64,000 bases of DNA from Solenopsis invicta. Taxonomy: Eukaryota; Arthropoda; Insecta; Hymenoptera; Formicidae. How positions within the stretch are numbered: position 1 is the stretch's first letter; each line of letters opens with the position of its first letter. The notes beneath the pieces are model-generated. The model had not been told where the DNA came from, did no database searches, and saw only the letters and a list, made by a program, of their open reading frames with translations. Positions 49,020 through 60,127 of the stretch are shown piece by piece. Both the position numbers and the translations under genes were made by a program. Location of the stretch: the NCBI RefSeq assembly GCF_016802725.1, contig NC_052672.1, positions 9,244,210-9,308,209 of the forward strand. Reading direction: 5' to 3'.

Positions 49020-50314
49020 AAAAAAAATTTGTTGAAAAACGCAAAGTTTGTTTCATGCTACTAAAATATTTAGTCCGATACGTACGACTAAACATTATTA
49101 CGATGACACAAAATAATTTGTTACTATTATAAACAAGACATTTTTTGAATCAACAAAATTGAAGGTTTCATGAAAACATATACTGATACTGTATTACAAT
49201 ATTTTGTTGATACATGAACTTGTTCGTGCTGAATTTAGAAAAATTTTTTGTCTTTGATTAATCTTAACTCCAATCTACAAAGTACACTTTATATTTAAAC
49301 AAAAAATTACTTGAAACAATAACGTATATAGTTCGATAAATACAAATTTTATTTTATTTTATTAAATTAGAGTTAAAATTTATATTCACAAAAATATAAA
49401 GCAACTAAAATTTTGTTTCTCAAACTAAACACAAGAAATCTGTATTGAAAGATAAAGTTGAGATAACAAAATATAGATTGGATATAAATAAAAAATTTAT
49501 TGAATGACTTTAATACATAGTTCATTTACTTATTGATGTAATTTAACGAACAATTTAGGCGATTAATTCTTTTTTATGTTTTGTCACTTTCACAAAAAAG
49601 TTTCATAAAGCAAATAGAGAATTATTTCGTCAATACAAATATTTTGTTGCAAAATCTTGCATTAAGTTAAAGCAATTAAATTTTTATTACAGGAATTGAA
49701 AATGTGAAACATTTACCAAAATATAAAGTAAAGATAACTAAATACTCGTACAGCATAAATAATTATCTTATGAAACAAATGAAACATACGATCAACATGT
49801 CTATTAATTAAGGTTAAGTAATAAAATTTTGGATAGATTTGAATAAAGCTATCGTTTTATTAGCAAAAATTTAATGTATTAAAATAGAAAAATTGTGAAA
49901 AGAACAAAATATTTAGATTAAATAATCCAATTTTTATTCAAGAAACTAAATATTATATTAAGTCAGTAGGATAGTTTTGTCCTTTTCAACAATTTATTTA
50001 GTTGATTTCACTAATGACGTTATACACATTTGTTTGGAGGACTTGCAACTTTATAGGGTAATAGACTAATTTTGTTGCATTAATATTATTATATATTGTA
50101 CTAAAATTAGTTTTTCCAGTACATAATAATATAAATTCAACAAAATTAATCTGTTAGTCTAAAAACGTTTCAAAATAAAGATGTAGACAATATATATGTA
50201 TATATATAATATGTATATTTTATATTAATCAATTATACACTGTATTGAACACTTTTAAAGATAAATTTTAAAGATAATTTTGAACACAAATTCGTATGAA
50301 GTATCCAGACGTAT
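49020..50314. other. left subterminal region of the CACTA element
   Basis: AT-rich, non-coding, with scattered motifs such as TATTTAGTCCGA (near 49067) that recur inverted at the right end (TTTAGTCCGTAC near 58163). No gene was seen. Confidence 0.5.
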
Positions 50315-52660
50315 TTAATTACATGTATATGAAATATATAAATTACCATCACTCATCATATGAATATTTTGCGGAACATAGGAAAACAAATCTTCTAACC
50401 TAATGAATCTCCAAATAGGTTTTCTAATTACTTGAAATGCGCAATAATGCCTGTTAAGTGTTTTAACATAAAATTCTGTACATATAAATGATATTTGACG
50501 CATATTATTAATAGTTATGTAATGAATTTCGCCAAAGACAATAGTATTTATATACATAGCTTTATGACAAAGTCATTTATATACATAGCTACAGCCATAT
50601 CTTTATAATAAGTAATGCCGTTTACTTGTACCCAAGTATCGAGTACGTATTCACATTGAATATTGCATGGAAGTGTATATTTGAAATCAAGATAATCAGG
50701 CAAATCGATTAATTCTTGATTCAGTGTAGGCCCCAAATTTAATCGTTCAAAAAATCCTTTTTTACTAAGAAGTTTATGTGACAGTATAAGTTGATGTTTT
50801 AGTGCCAAAGTATATGGACAATTTCTGCGGGATCTTATAACCTTTGCATTTTCTTTGATTTGCTTGTGTTTCGCTTCAAAACGAAAGCAAGATAAATGTT
50901 TGAGTGGTCCTAATCTTCTTAATAATTGGGGATAATGTACGATGAAATGATGTTTAGGTTTTAGAGGCTCCGCAAAAACTTCTATATATAACGAATGGTG
51001 TTCCGATATTAAAGTTTCAAGAAGTTGAATTGTTGCAGCGGTAAATGATGAACTCATTATAATACTTGTAATTTCCTTCAACACGAGAAAAACTTCCCAA
51101 ACGACATTATTTATAGGCACCAGATCGCCAATCAAAATACCAAGATGTTCAATCAGAAAAACCATTTCTGAAGCTGAAATGATTAAATTTTGTGCATTAA
51201 GAGCATTGCTAGATATTGAGATTGGTACGTTTTTTCCAAACTGTCGACCACAATCAAAATGCTGCAAGCGGGCATTAAAAATTTCAAGCGAAAAGAAATG
51301 TTCTTTATTTATTAAAATGTTTAAGATTTTAGCTATTGTGGTCCGTGGTCCGTAAGTGGTCCGTAACATTTGAATATTCTCTTTTACTTGTTTTCGACTC
51401 TCAATTTTGTTCGCTGTACATATTCTACATACATTTTGTGCGTTAAAGCTTGTTGTAAAACCACAAATATCATTCAAGGCTAGGTTGTCATCAATAAGTA
51501 CTAACAAAGAAAAATAAATCGCTCGTTGCTGGCTATTCACATTTATAGTTACCCCATGTTTCCCTAGATCTATTATTTGATTGATAATATTACGAAATGT
51601 TTTCATATTACCGGCAGTCTTATGATCTTTCGTGTAATGAAGTTGAGCAAGAAATATATTTTCCAACATACTACTAAATTTAAATGGGATACATGCTATT
51701 GAAAAATAGACGGCACCGAGTTTTCGTATATTAGCGTGTGAACCGAGAGGGTTATTGATCTCAACATCGTCAAAGTACAATATCAACGGAAGTACGGTTT
51801 TCCCGTAGTAAATTGAGATTCGATGCTTTGCCATAATTCTCCTTGAATGTTTGAAATAACTGATTCACTAGATTTGCATTCTTCAATATGTTCTAAAATT
51901 GAAGATAAAACGTTTGATAAACCTAAAAATTGTTTTAATACCATTTTCATCGATATTACTTGGATTTCTGCATTTGAAATAATAACTTTGCGTTTACCTC
52001 TGATCAAATGAGAACTTACTGATGCATGAATTCTGAGTGATTGTGGTTTTATCAGAGTTTTTGTTTTTTCAAAATATTTTAAACTGAGATGATAGGATTT
52101 AAAAATATCAAAACCGTATTGCAATATTGTTAACATCTTGGTGAGATCTGAAAGGGCCTGTTTATAATCTGTAGAATTACACTTTTGCTTTAAAATTGGT
52201 ATAAAAGTTAAATCATACAAATTCTTCAATTTGTCAATCAAAATGGAAATAAATGATCGTGTAAGATTCAACTCCGAATAAAGTTGTGAAACGAACGATG
52301 AGATTTCTCTTTGTACTATAGATTGAAATGCTTCGATATTAAAATTTGCATGCTGGTGAAATGAATATGCCGTTTGTGAAGATTGAATTATTGTATTTAA
52401 GGACATAAGGTTAGAACAACTCAAATTTTCTAAATCCATAAGGTCAGAAGAATCATTTTCAGGATTTTTATTTTGACCAGTTCGTGTTTTGCTAAACGAC
52501 CCAAAATGTTGTAAAAAAAATGTCTTTTATACGAGTAAAAACTATTAAAACTTCTTGTACAACTTCCATGTCGACAATAACAAGTTGACAATACTAAAGT
52601 CTTATGATGCAATTTGACATGTTTAGTAAGACATGTTTCGCAAAACGGGCACGGAATCAT
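50315..52660 (-). pseudogene. CACTA/EnSpm transposase with frameshifts
   Basis: Frames 52660-52430, 52439-51783, 51834-50548 and 50557-50315 together make one transposase. The N-terminus has two Cys/His finger motifs (CPFCETCLTKHVKLHH; CRHGSCTRSFNSF...H). The core includes LYFDDVEINNPLGSHA with a likely catalytic Asp, CRICTA, and the family block HHFIVHYPQLLRRLGPL followed by FRFEAKHKQIK. Breaks: extra T residues in a T-run near 52500-52515, a one-base shift near 51795-51810 (after TTGK), and a short tandem duplication containing GCTATGTATATAAAT near 50545-50590. It therefore cannot make a full enzyme as it stands. Confidence 0.75.
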
Positions 52661-52847
52661 TTCTGGTACTTATCCTTTTAAAAAAGTTGCAACGAAACAA
52701 TAAGAAACAAATATTTTTAGGTAATATTTATTAAATATTATCCTTTTCAAAAATTAAAAATTGAAATAAAACAAAAAATAAAATCGTGCCTTTGCTTAAT
52801 CAACAAATAAAAAAAAAAACGATGGAAAAAGTTGCTTATATGATTAT

Positions 52848-54616
52848 TTACGTGTTTTTATCTTGAAAAGTCATAATATCGCTTATTGTTTCCATTACAT
52901 TAGGAGTTATTTTATCCAAACTATTTTCATAGCCATATAAAACTCTTTGTATTAACAACCATATATGAACGCTTTCGATCGGATATTCAATGTCAAAAAC
53001 TTGAAAGATTTTGAAATTTAAGTCTACAGCTTTTAGGGCTGATGATACCTTGTACAAGATATTATCAACTGATATAAAAATATCAGAAATGTCTGCGTTG
53101 GATGGGCCAACAGCCATGATGAAAGGCTGTAATGTAATCCCTATATCCGCGGCTGCTTTTCTCTTTTTTTCTTCTTGTATTTTTGTGATGTCTGCTATTA
53201 ACTAAAAAAAAATTTATAAAAATTAAATTATATTATGGAGACCAATAAACTTATACTAATAATTAATTATCATAGTACTTACTGTAGTTAAAATAATTAT
53301 GCTATCTTTACATTCTGGTATCGATGGTTTCCATTGATTCTTTTTTAGACGGATTCGGTTTTTAGGTGGAAATAAGTGTGGGAGAAGTCTCAATTGTAAA
53401 ACAATTTCAACATCTATTTGATTAAATGAAATAAATTACACAAAGCAAATACTATATTTATTTAGAAGCAAATACACTTACCATCAGTCAATTGTTGGTC
53501 GTTTTCTAACAATTCTATTAAAGCTTTCGCACAGTCATCGTCTTTCTTTGGTGGTCGAACTGCTAAAATTTTTGCAAAAAATGTTTTCCAACTTTCCAAT
53601 GTCAATTCTTGCGTTGATAATTCTAGAGAAGAATAATTCTCTTCAATTAAGGTATATGCATTTGGATGTTTGAGAATGGGCCAGCTTTCAAAAATTTGAC
53701 ACAACTTCAAATCGCGATTTGACTTAATATTTTTTCGTCGATATTCAGCAGTCAATTTCCACTTTGTAACAACAATTTCCCATGGCATTGAATGACTTTG
53801 TAACCATGCTTTAGCATCGAGAGCAGCTGTTGTAAGATAAAGAAATTAGGATGTAAATATTCGATTAATTTAATAACTAAAATGTAATTTTGTGTTTCTA
53901 CATATTTGCAGGCTACCTTCATCGAATGAATCTGAACTTTCAGTTCTATGGTCGTGTAAATCATCTACTGGTAGTTTCCACTCATTAATATGTTTCAATA
54001 TGCGTATTTTGTTTCGATATTTGTCCACTAGTTTCCCACGTGAAATAATAGATTTTCCAATTCGCGATACTCTTTTTGAAATTGGCGGAATATAGTACGT
54101 CGTTGTAACCTCGGTGGGAAAAAGTTTTACTATTTCCTCTGCTATATATTGAAAATCATCGTTTTTCAAACTGAAAATATAAAGTAAATAAAATAATATA
54201 AAATTACCCATATTCACGCATTATATACAATATAAATTTTAACATGTTATTAAAAAATGTAAAATAAAGTTACTTAGTCCCTTCATTCAGTAATTCTGTC
54301 AGAATAATGTCGACAATCAGATTTCTGGATTGTCGCGTCAAAGACTGAGATCTTTTATAAGATTTTACAATCGCCTTTCCTTGGACGTTTGTATATAAAA
54401 TTTCTTTGATATTAATACTTTGCGTTCGTAAGGCAAACGTCTGTTTTCTCGTACACGTTTTCTGACTGCTTAAACTAGCAACATCTTCAGATGAAATTTG
54501 TGATAACAAACTGTCTGATGTTTCAGATGTATCTGCGCTCGAATCCGTAACCTAGTCAATATAGTAAAAGATAGGTATTGCTTAAGAATGAAAGCAAAAT
54601 TATTTTTTTCTTCTTG

Positions 54617-54671
<55 letters not shown>

Positions 54672-55970
54672 CGCGTGCGCGTGCGTGCGTGCGTGCGTGC
54701 GTGCGTGTGTGTGGATACTGACATCTAGTTCTGTCTTAAAAACAGCCTTCCATTTCTTTAAGAATTCCATTCTTAAGCCAATTTTTGGTATCATTTCTTT
54801 GATGAGATCTGGGGTAAGTTCAGAAAAATTGTCATCGGTAATAGCATTTTCTAAAAATTAGAAATATATATGTAACTCCAATGTTTTGAAGATTAAAAAA
54901 AAATTAGTATACTCAGAAATAATTTTTTGAAATAAAATATTTAGTTCCATATATTCAACTAAATATTGGGTTGATATAACAATTTAGTTGCAGAAGACGC
55001 TATAGTTCATTTATGTCAACCATTACAATTTTTTTAATTACATAAGAATTACATAGACAAGAATTGAAACAATTCAATATTTAGTTGAACATGTCGGACT
55101 ATTTTAGTTTTTTTACAAAATCTTTTTACATATTTTTTACACATAATTATTTTAACCAAATATTTAATATAAATATTCCTCTAATTGTACAAAGAAAAAA
55201 CTTTAAGTACCAGCAAATATATATAAATATGTGTGTTTAGAGACATATGTAACGAGACCCTCTTCCTCGATTGGACAAAGTGATGCCTGCATATATGTAA
55301 TCCAAAAAAAGAATTTATTGAAAAACTAACATACTTTGTTTGATATGTTCAACTAAACATTGAGTTAATTTAACAATTGTTTAGTTGCACAAGAAGAGGT
55401 TCGTTTTTGTCAACCATAAACATTTTTTAAATCAAGTTAATATTTAATTGAATGTATCAGACTAAATAATATTTTAATTTTTTACACACTTTTTTATACT
55501 ATGTTATACTATACATATATTCACGTTTTTTAAACATACATGTTAGTATTTTATGCAAACAGTTTTAAGAAAACAGTAATCGAAACGTTATTAAAATCAC
55601 ATATGATGAATTCTGATAAAATCGCAAGTATATATTTTTTTGTTTTACTTAAGCATTGTTTTTTACATTATCGATTGCCGCACGATTTGCAGAAGTCATT
55701 AATAATACAAATAAAGTGTAAAAAAACTATTGTTGTATAAATAATTTAAATAAAAGATCTACAGTTACAGTTGTCGAAATACGTATAAGCCAAATTTGCA
55801 TAAAGAGACATAATGTTTGAAGAAATAAAATACATAAAAACAATGTTTTGAAGAAATAAAATACAGTAAATAATTTTTTAAAAAGTCTTATAATACATAC
55901 CTTCCAATATTTTTATAATATCTGATTCTACGGAATCTTTCATCTTCCATGAACGAATAATGTTTGCCAT
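52848..55970 (-). CDS. CACTA accessory protein with SAM-like N-terminus (multi-exon)
   Basis: Start at 55970 (MANIIRSWKMKDSVESDI). Exons that can be followed: 55901-55970, 54723-54850, 54274-54551, about 53905-54172, about 53480-53830, about 53200-53370, and a last one ending at 52848; the later borders are approximate. The second exon (ELTPDLIKEM... RMEFLKKWK) resembles a SAM domain, an interaction module. Later parts (INIKEILYTNVQGKAI; LVDKYRNKIR; WEIVVTKWKLTAEYRRK) match proteins often found beside animal EnSpm transposases. The first junctions have clean GT-AG borders and agreeing phases. The intron after the second exon holds a (GT)n tract. Precise function is unknown; an accessory or regulatory protein of the element is likely. 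Confidence 0.6.
54621..54713. repeat. (GT)n/(GCGT)n microsatellite
   Basis: About 23 GT steps are followed by GCGC/GCGT variants, within an intron of the CACTA SAM-like gene. Peptides of alternating Cys/Val or His/Thr translated from it are not real proteins. Confidence 0.9.
54905..55500. repeat. two internal copies of CACTA terminal-region sequence
   Basis: Two stretches (about 54905-55135 and 55315-55490) resemble each other and the inverted right end of the element (58195 back to about 58040). Shared order: CAACTAAA(T/C)ATT, ACAATT(G)TTTAGTTGCA, GTTC then TGTCAACCAT, and AAATCAA. They may be short non-autonomous relatives nested in the intron, or duplicated binding-site blocks. Confidence 0.5.
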
Positions 55971-56196
55971 CTTTCTATCACTTGACACAATTTACACAAA
56001 TTTTAAAAGTAACGAAGAAACGACGTTTTCCCCTTGCGACAAATACTGTTAAATTAATGTAAAGGATTATTATAATAGTGACGCAAGATTATTATGATAA
56101 TAATCTTTTACATCATACATGTAAAGCCTGTACACTCTTGTAGCAACACGTACACACAACTACGCCGTGGCGATGTGTGAGCTTGGGCTGAACTCA

Positions 56197-56247
56197 GAAA
56201 CAAAACAGAATCCCTTCGTTTCAATCGAAGAGATTCTGTTTTGTTTC
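56197..56247. repeat. near-perfect 51-nt hairpin
   Basis: GAAACAAAACAGAATC pairs fully with GATTCTGTTTTGTTTC. One mismatch, then CTTCG/CGAAG, extends the stem around a 7-nt loop. It lies in a CG-rich patch (about 56140-56340) about 230 bp upstream of the SAM-like gene start, where a promoter would be expected. Confidence 0.75.
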
Positions 56248-56339
56248 CCTGGCGAAAGAAAAATCTCGGCCGCGCATAGGACCGCCGCGGTGGGGAGAGC
56301 ATAGCGCGCTACTCAATATCGTACACGGTACATTTGGGC

Positions 56340-58190
56340 CCAACCTTAGAAAATTGAGCAGGTAAAATAATCTCTCCACTTTAATGCAATAAAATCAAAA
56401 TCACAATATTTTTAAATTACACACTTTTCTCAAAAATTGAATCAAACTGTTCGGAGGTATTACTTTGTAAATCAATAATTGCAATAATATTCTGATGCCA
56501 CCCACTTGAACCCGCTGGCATTACGAATCTGTACTCTGAAAAAAGAATTTAGTAATAATTACTAAATATTTAGTGAAATAATGCCAATTATACATTTGGT
56601 TAATATAATCAAATATAATTTTATTTCACTAAATATTTTGTAAATATTACGAGTAATATATATTTACAAAATATTTAATTATTTCATTAAACATTTGGTA
56701 ATCATTTCTAAACAATTTTTTCAGTGTACAAACCTATGTTAGTAGTGGATAAAAGAACTTCTCATTCTGTAGAGTTTATGCGAAATGAATGAGTTTTCAT
56801 CCCGATAATTTTCTCTCCCTGAATAGAGTATGTTTGCTAATCGAAACACTTGTTTCAAAATTATTTTGTCTTTTGGTTTCAATAAAGTAAAACAAAGACA
56901 GAAAATATTGACGAGCATTGCAATCGTTTAGTGTGTGCAACGCACCCTAGATCATATAATAATTTATTTCATACCATATTAATGGTGAAAAATTACGTGT
57001 TGAGGATTCTTAATCTTTCAGTAGTTTGCGTTGCAGAAACAAACCTTTGACGTTTGAATTTATACACGAAAAAAACGGTTTTGCTCAAGTATTAAAAAAT
57101 TTAGCTGGATAAATTTAAAAATAATTTTGATAGGTTATGATAATAATTATATTAGACTATCAAATTGATTGCTAAAATGTAAAAATTTTTTACAACATTC
57201 CATCATGTTTGAACATCCGTCATTTTGAGTCCAATAAAATTATTTTTAGATCTGTATCCAACTAAATGTTTAGATACTTTAGCAAAATCTTTCCATGTAC
57301 ACTTGAGCAGTGATTAAAATGGAACAAAATTGAAATGCTTGAAATGCATTTGTTTAGTTGAAAGAAACACATCAAGTAATTGAAGTAATACGATAATAAT
57401 GTGATATTTAAACAGAAGAAAGATTTTTTTAGATTTAGTATTCCTATTTATTTTATTAAAATTTGTTTCATTGAAACAACATATGCTTATGCAAAACATT
57501 ATTTTTGAAATATAAATTTTTTTATTTCAATCAACAATTGTACATATTGATTTAAACATTAGTTTGTTTGGACAATTAAAAAAAACAAATTGTTTGAATA
57601 CAATAAAATTTATTAAATCCAAAAAAATCATTTTCTGTATGTGATTATGCTCTTTAGTTGTTAATGAAAAAAATTGATATTTATTTTCAACTAAATCATG
57701 TGTGAATAAACTAAGTTTTAAATTAACCTGGAAATTGTAACAAACAATTAATATATTTGATTTTCGATCGCTCTTAGTTTATTCATCAAAAAATTTTTGA
57801 AAATATTCAAAACTTTTTGTTACTTTAAAAAATTGAAAATGACAAAATTTGTTGTTTATTTCAATATAAATTTTGTTGTCTTCAACTCAATGACTTGATT
57901 CAAATTGCACACTATTTATTAATTCTCATGCCATCGTTTAGTCACTTCAATACTTAGAATTTAAAGAAGTATATTATTTTGGCAACTAAATGGCACACAA
58001 AGGCAAATAAATGCTACTAGTATTTAAAAAAAAAAATTTAGTCAAGCTGATTTAGTTGATTTTTGATTTAAAAATGTTGATGATTGACATAAATGAACTA
58101 TACATTTTTTTGTGCAACTAAATAATTGTTGAATTAAACATTAAATTAAACAACTATACGAATTTAGTCCGTACAATCAATTTTTTTTCT
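56340..58190. other. right subterminal region of the CACTA element
   Basis: AT-rich and non-coding. A stretch at 56534-56731 has inverted ends (CTGAAAAAAGAATTTAGTAA and its imperfect inverse, CTAAACAATTTTTTCAGTG) and looks like a small nested element. Dispersed TTTAGTTG/CAACTAAA motifs fill about 57060-58190. Confidence 0.5.
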
Positions 58191-58888
58191 CAGTGTGATA
58201 ATTCTTTAAAAACTATGTACATATGATGCTGTTCTTGTTGTGTACAAAACAAATTTGTTTGACAATTTGAACAATTTTCATCAGGAAGTTTTATTTTTTT
58301 TATAAGATAACCAGTTATGTAAGAAAGAGCTTGAGAAGCATCAGTGTTCAATTCTTCGAAATCAACCCATTGAAGAGTATAGTCGTTAATGGGTTCACTT
58401 TCGCCCTTGTGAACGCTATCACTATCATAAGCATTATTTAAAAAATTTCGAAAATTGTTCAAATTTTCACAATTGTCGCTTTCACAATTTGCAGATTTGG
58501 AGATCGGTGCAACAAGATTATTTAATATTACGGTTTTTAGTGCAGCTATAAATTGATGACAAGTAGGATTAGAATTTGCAAACCCATGTTGACGAATTTG
58601 GCAAAATAAATTTTCTATTGGATCTTGATTTAGATTCCTCATATTTAAAAATTTAAAACCAAGATCTTTTAATTGATTCCACAAATATATTACTGATCTG
58701 ATTGTTATTGTCCAACCTTTCATAAAATGATATTGATTTGTGACATCTTTACCACTACTTAAATCTAATAATTTCCACTTAGTTATTTCTGGTAGTAATT
58801 TACTATATAATTCCAAGTGGGGTGAATCATCTTGCAAGCAACATCTGTACTTCTTGCCATCATCTGGATTTATTGTTGAACCATTTAA

Positions 58889-60127
58889 GGGAGACTTCTT
58901 GTGTGACAGGTCAAAAAAATCGAAAAATTTTTTTTTTCATATTTTTATAGTTTGACATCTCAAAAATGACATCTTTAAAATATTGAGACGAAATTCATTA
59001 AATTGACGAAGTTATAAAGGACGCAGCCTCCATATGGCGCGCCGACCGAGTTTTCCATGCGGCGAGCACATCGTTGCGTATCAGGTAGTGTTCTCACACC
59101 TAGTCAGATGGTGCTTATGACGATTCTTTGTGATCCCTTAGGGGAATATCGTTTAAAATTTCTGTTACAAGAGAAAAAATGAAAGTCATAATGAAAGTCT
59201 GAATTGGTTAATTTGGAAAATTGCACCAAAACATTTGCACTGCGGGACCAAAACGGTGGAAATTGCTACTTTTTTGGCAGTATGTATTTTTAATAAAAGT
59301 TTTAATTCAATTTTAAAAATCATGAACATAATGGGATTAAAAATCGGCCAAAATGCCAAAACTTTCGTCGATAATAGAGACAACGAGCGCGTCAAACGTT
59401 CGGAGCAGCACACATCACATGAGGCAAAGAAGGCCAGAATTACCAAGAGACAGGCAAAAACAGATCAACACGAATTTTTTGAAGTTGAGGAAGGTCTCTT
59501 ATGTGGCCCTGGCATAGCTGACTAAGGGTAAGTTACAGAAATTATTCATTATCTACCTCAAAAGAGCCTGCAAAACTTTAAACGCGTTTTTCTCAAAACG
59601 ACATTTTGCAAATCAGGCGCCATGATTTTTCAAAAACTACTTGGCCGATCGATTTCAAATTTTACAGAAATGTTGTGCACATATGTAGCTATGGTGTGAA
59701 CCAAAATATTTTCGATATCTTTAAAATTACTATTTTTTTGGACTGTGAAATGTTAGAATTTTATAGTAAAAATCAGACCATTACACTTTAAGTGCCGCCA
59801 TTTTGTCAATTTTTTTTCAAATTAATTTCTTTTGGTTCACACGATAGCCACATTCATTACGAAAAAAATAAAAAAAAAATTATGTATTTCAGATGACCAG
59901 GACCGTATCAATCGTGGCGCCCGATGGAGGAGAATTTTAAAACTTACTTTTTTAAATAATTTGTATTTTCCATAATTTTGAGTAAAAAAGTTTGAAAAAA
60001 ATTGAGGTACTTTTTAAAAGATGAATAAGTTTAAGTATAAAACATTAAATCTGTAGGTCTAACCATTTTTTTTAAATTAATTCTTAAAAATTGCATTGAA
60101 AACGGCCCGTCACACAAGAAGTCTCCC
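58889..60127. mobile_element. TTAA-flanked element (Kolobok-like), 1,239 bp, inside the P element
   Basis: Both ends read GGGAGACTTCTTGTGTGAC inwards (19 bp exact). TTAA lies outside each (58885-58888, 60128-60131). Removing the element with one TTAA restores the P transposase frame. TTAA duplications occur in piggyBac and Kolobok. The internal protein remnant (59235-59525) resembles the C-terminus of Mutator/Kolobok-type transposases rather than piggyBac, so Kolobok is preferred. The catalytic part is missing, so this copy is a deletion derivative. Confidence 0.8.
59235..59525 (+). pseudogene. C-terminal remnant of a Kolobok-like transposase
   Basis: A 96-residue frame: MHCGTKTVEIATFLAVCIFN, then a segment with IMGLKIGQNAKTFVDNRD, a basic Lys/Arg-rich part (KKARITKRQAK) and the end GLLCGPGIAD. 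The MGL-x-IG-x-NA block followed by a charged tail and Y/C-G-x-G-(I/A)-D/F ending is familiar from the C-termini of insect Mutator-like (Kolobok-type) transposases. The upstream catalytic region is absent. Confidence 0.6.

Larger units (their letters stand above)
49013..58195 (-). mobile_element. CACTA/EnSpm transposon, 9,183 bp, inside the P element
   Basis: Both ends read CACTGAGAAAAAAAATT inwards (49013 onward; 58195 inward). The dinucleotide TG borders each side (49011-49012, 58196-58197), and deleting the element plus one TG restores the P-element frame. CACTG ends with a 2-3 bp duplication are typical of animal EnSpm/CACTA elements. The interior has two - strand genes: a SAM-domain-like protein (52848-55970) and a transposase (50315-52660). 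Both flanks are rich in TTTAGTTG/CAACTAAA-type subterminal repeats, known in this superfamily as accessory-protein binding sites. Confidence 0.85.

Noticed and set aside
54470..54861. His/Thr and Cys/Val repeat proteins
   Set aside because: They are translations of the (GT)n microsatellite.
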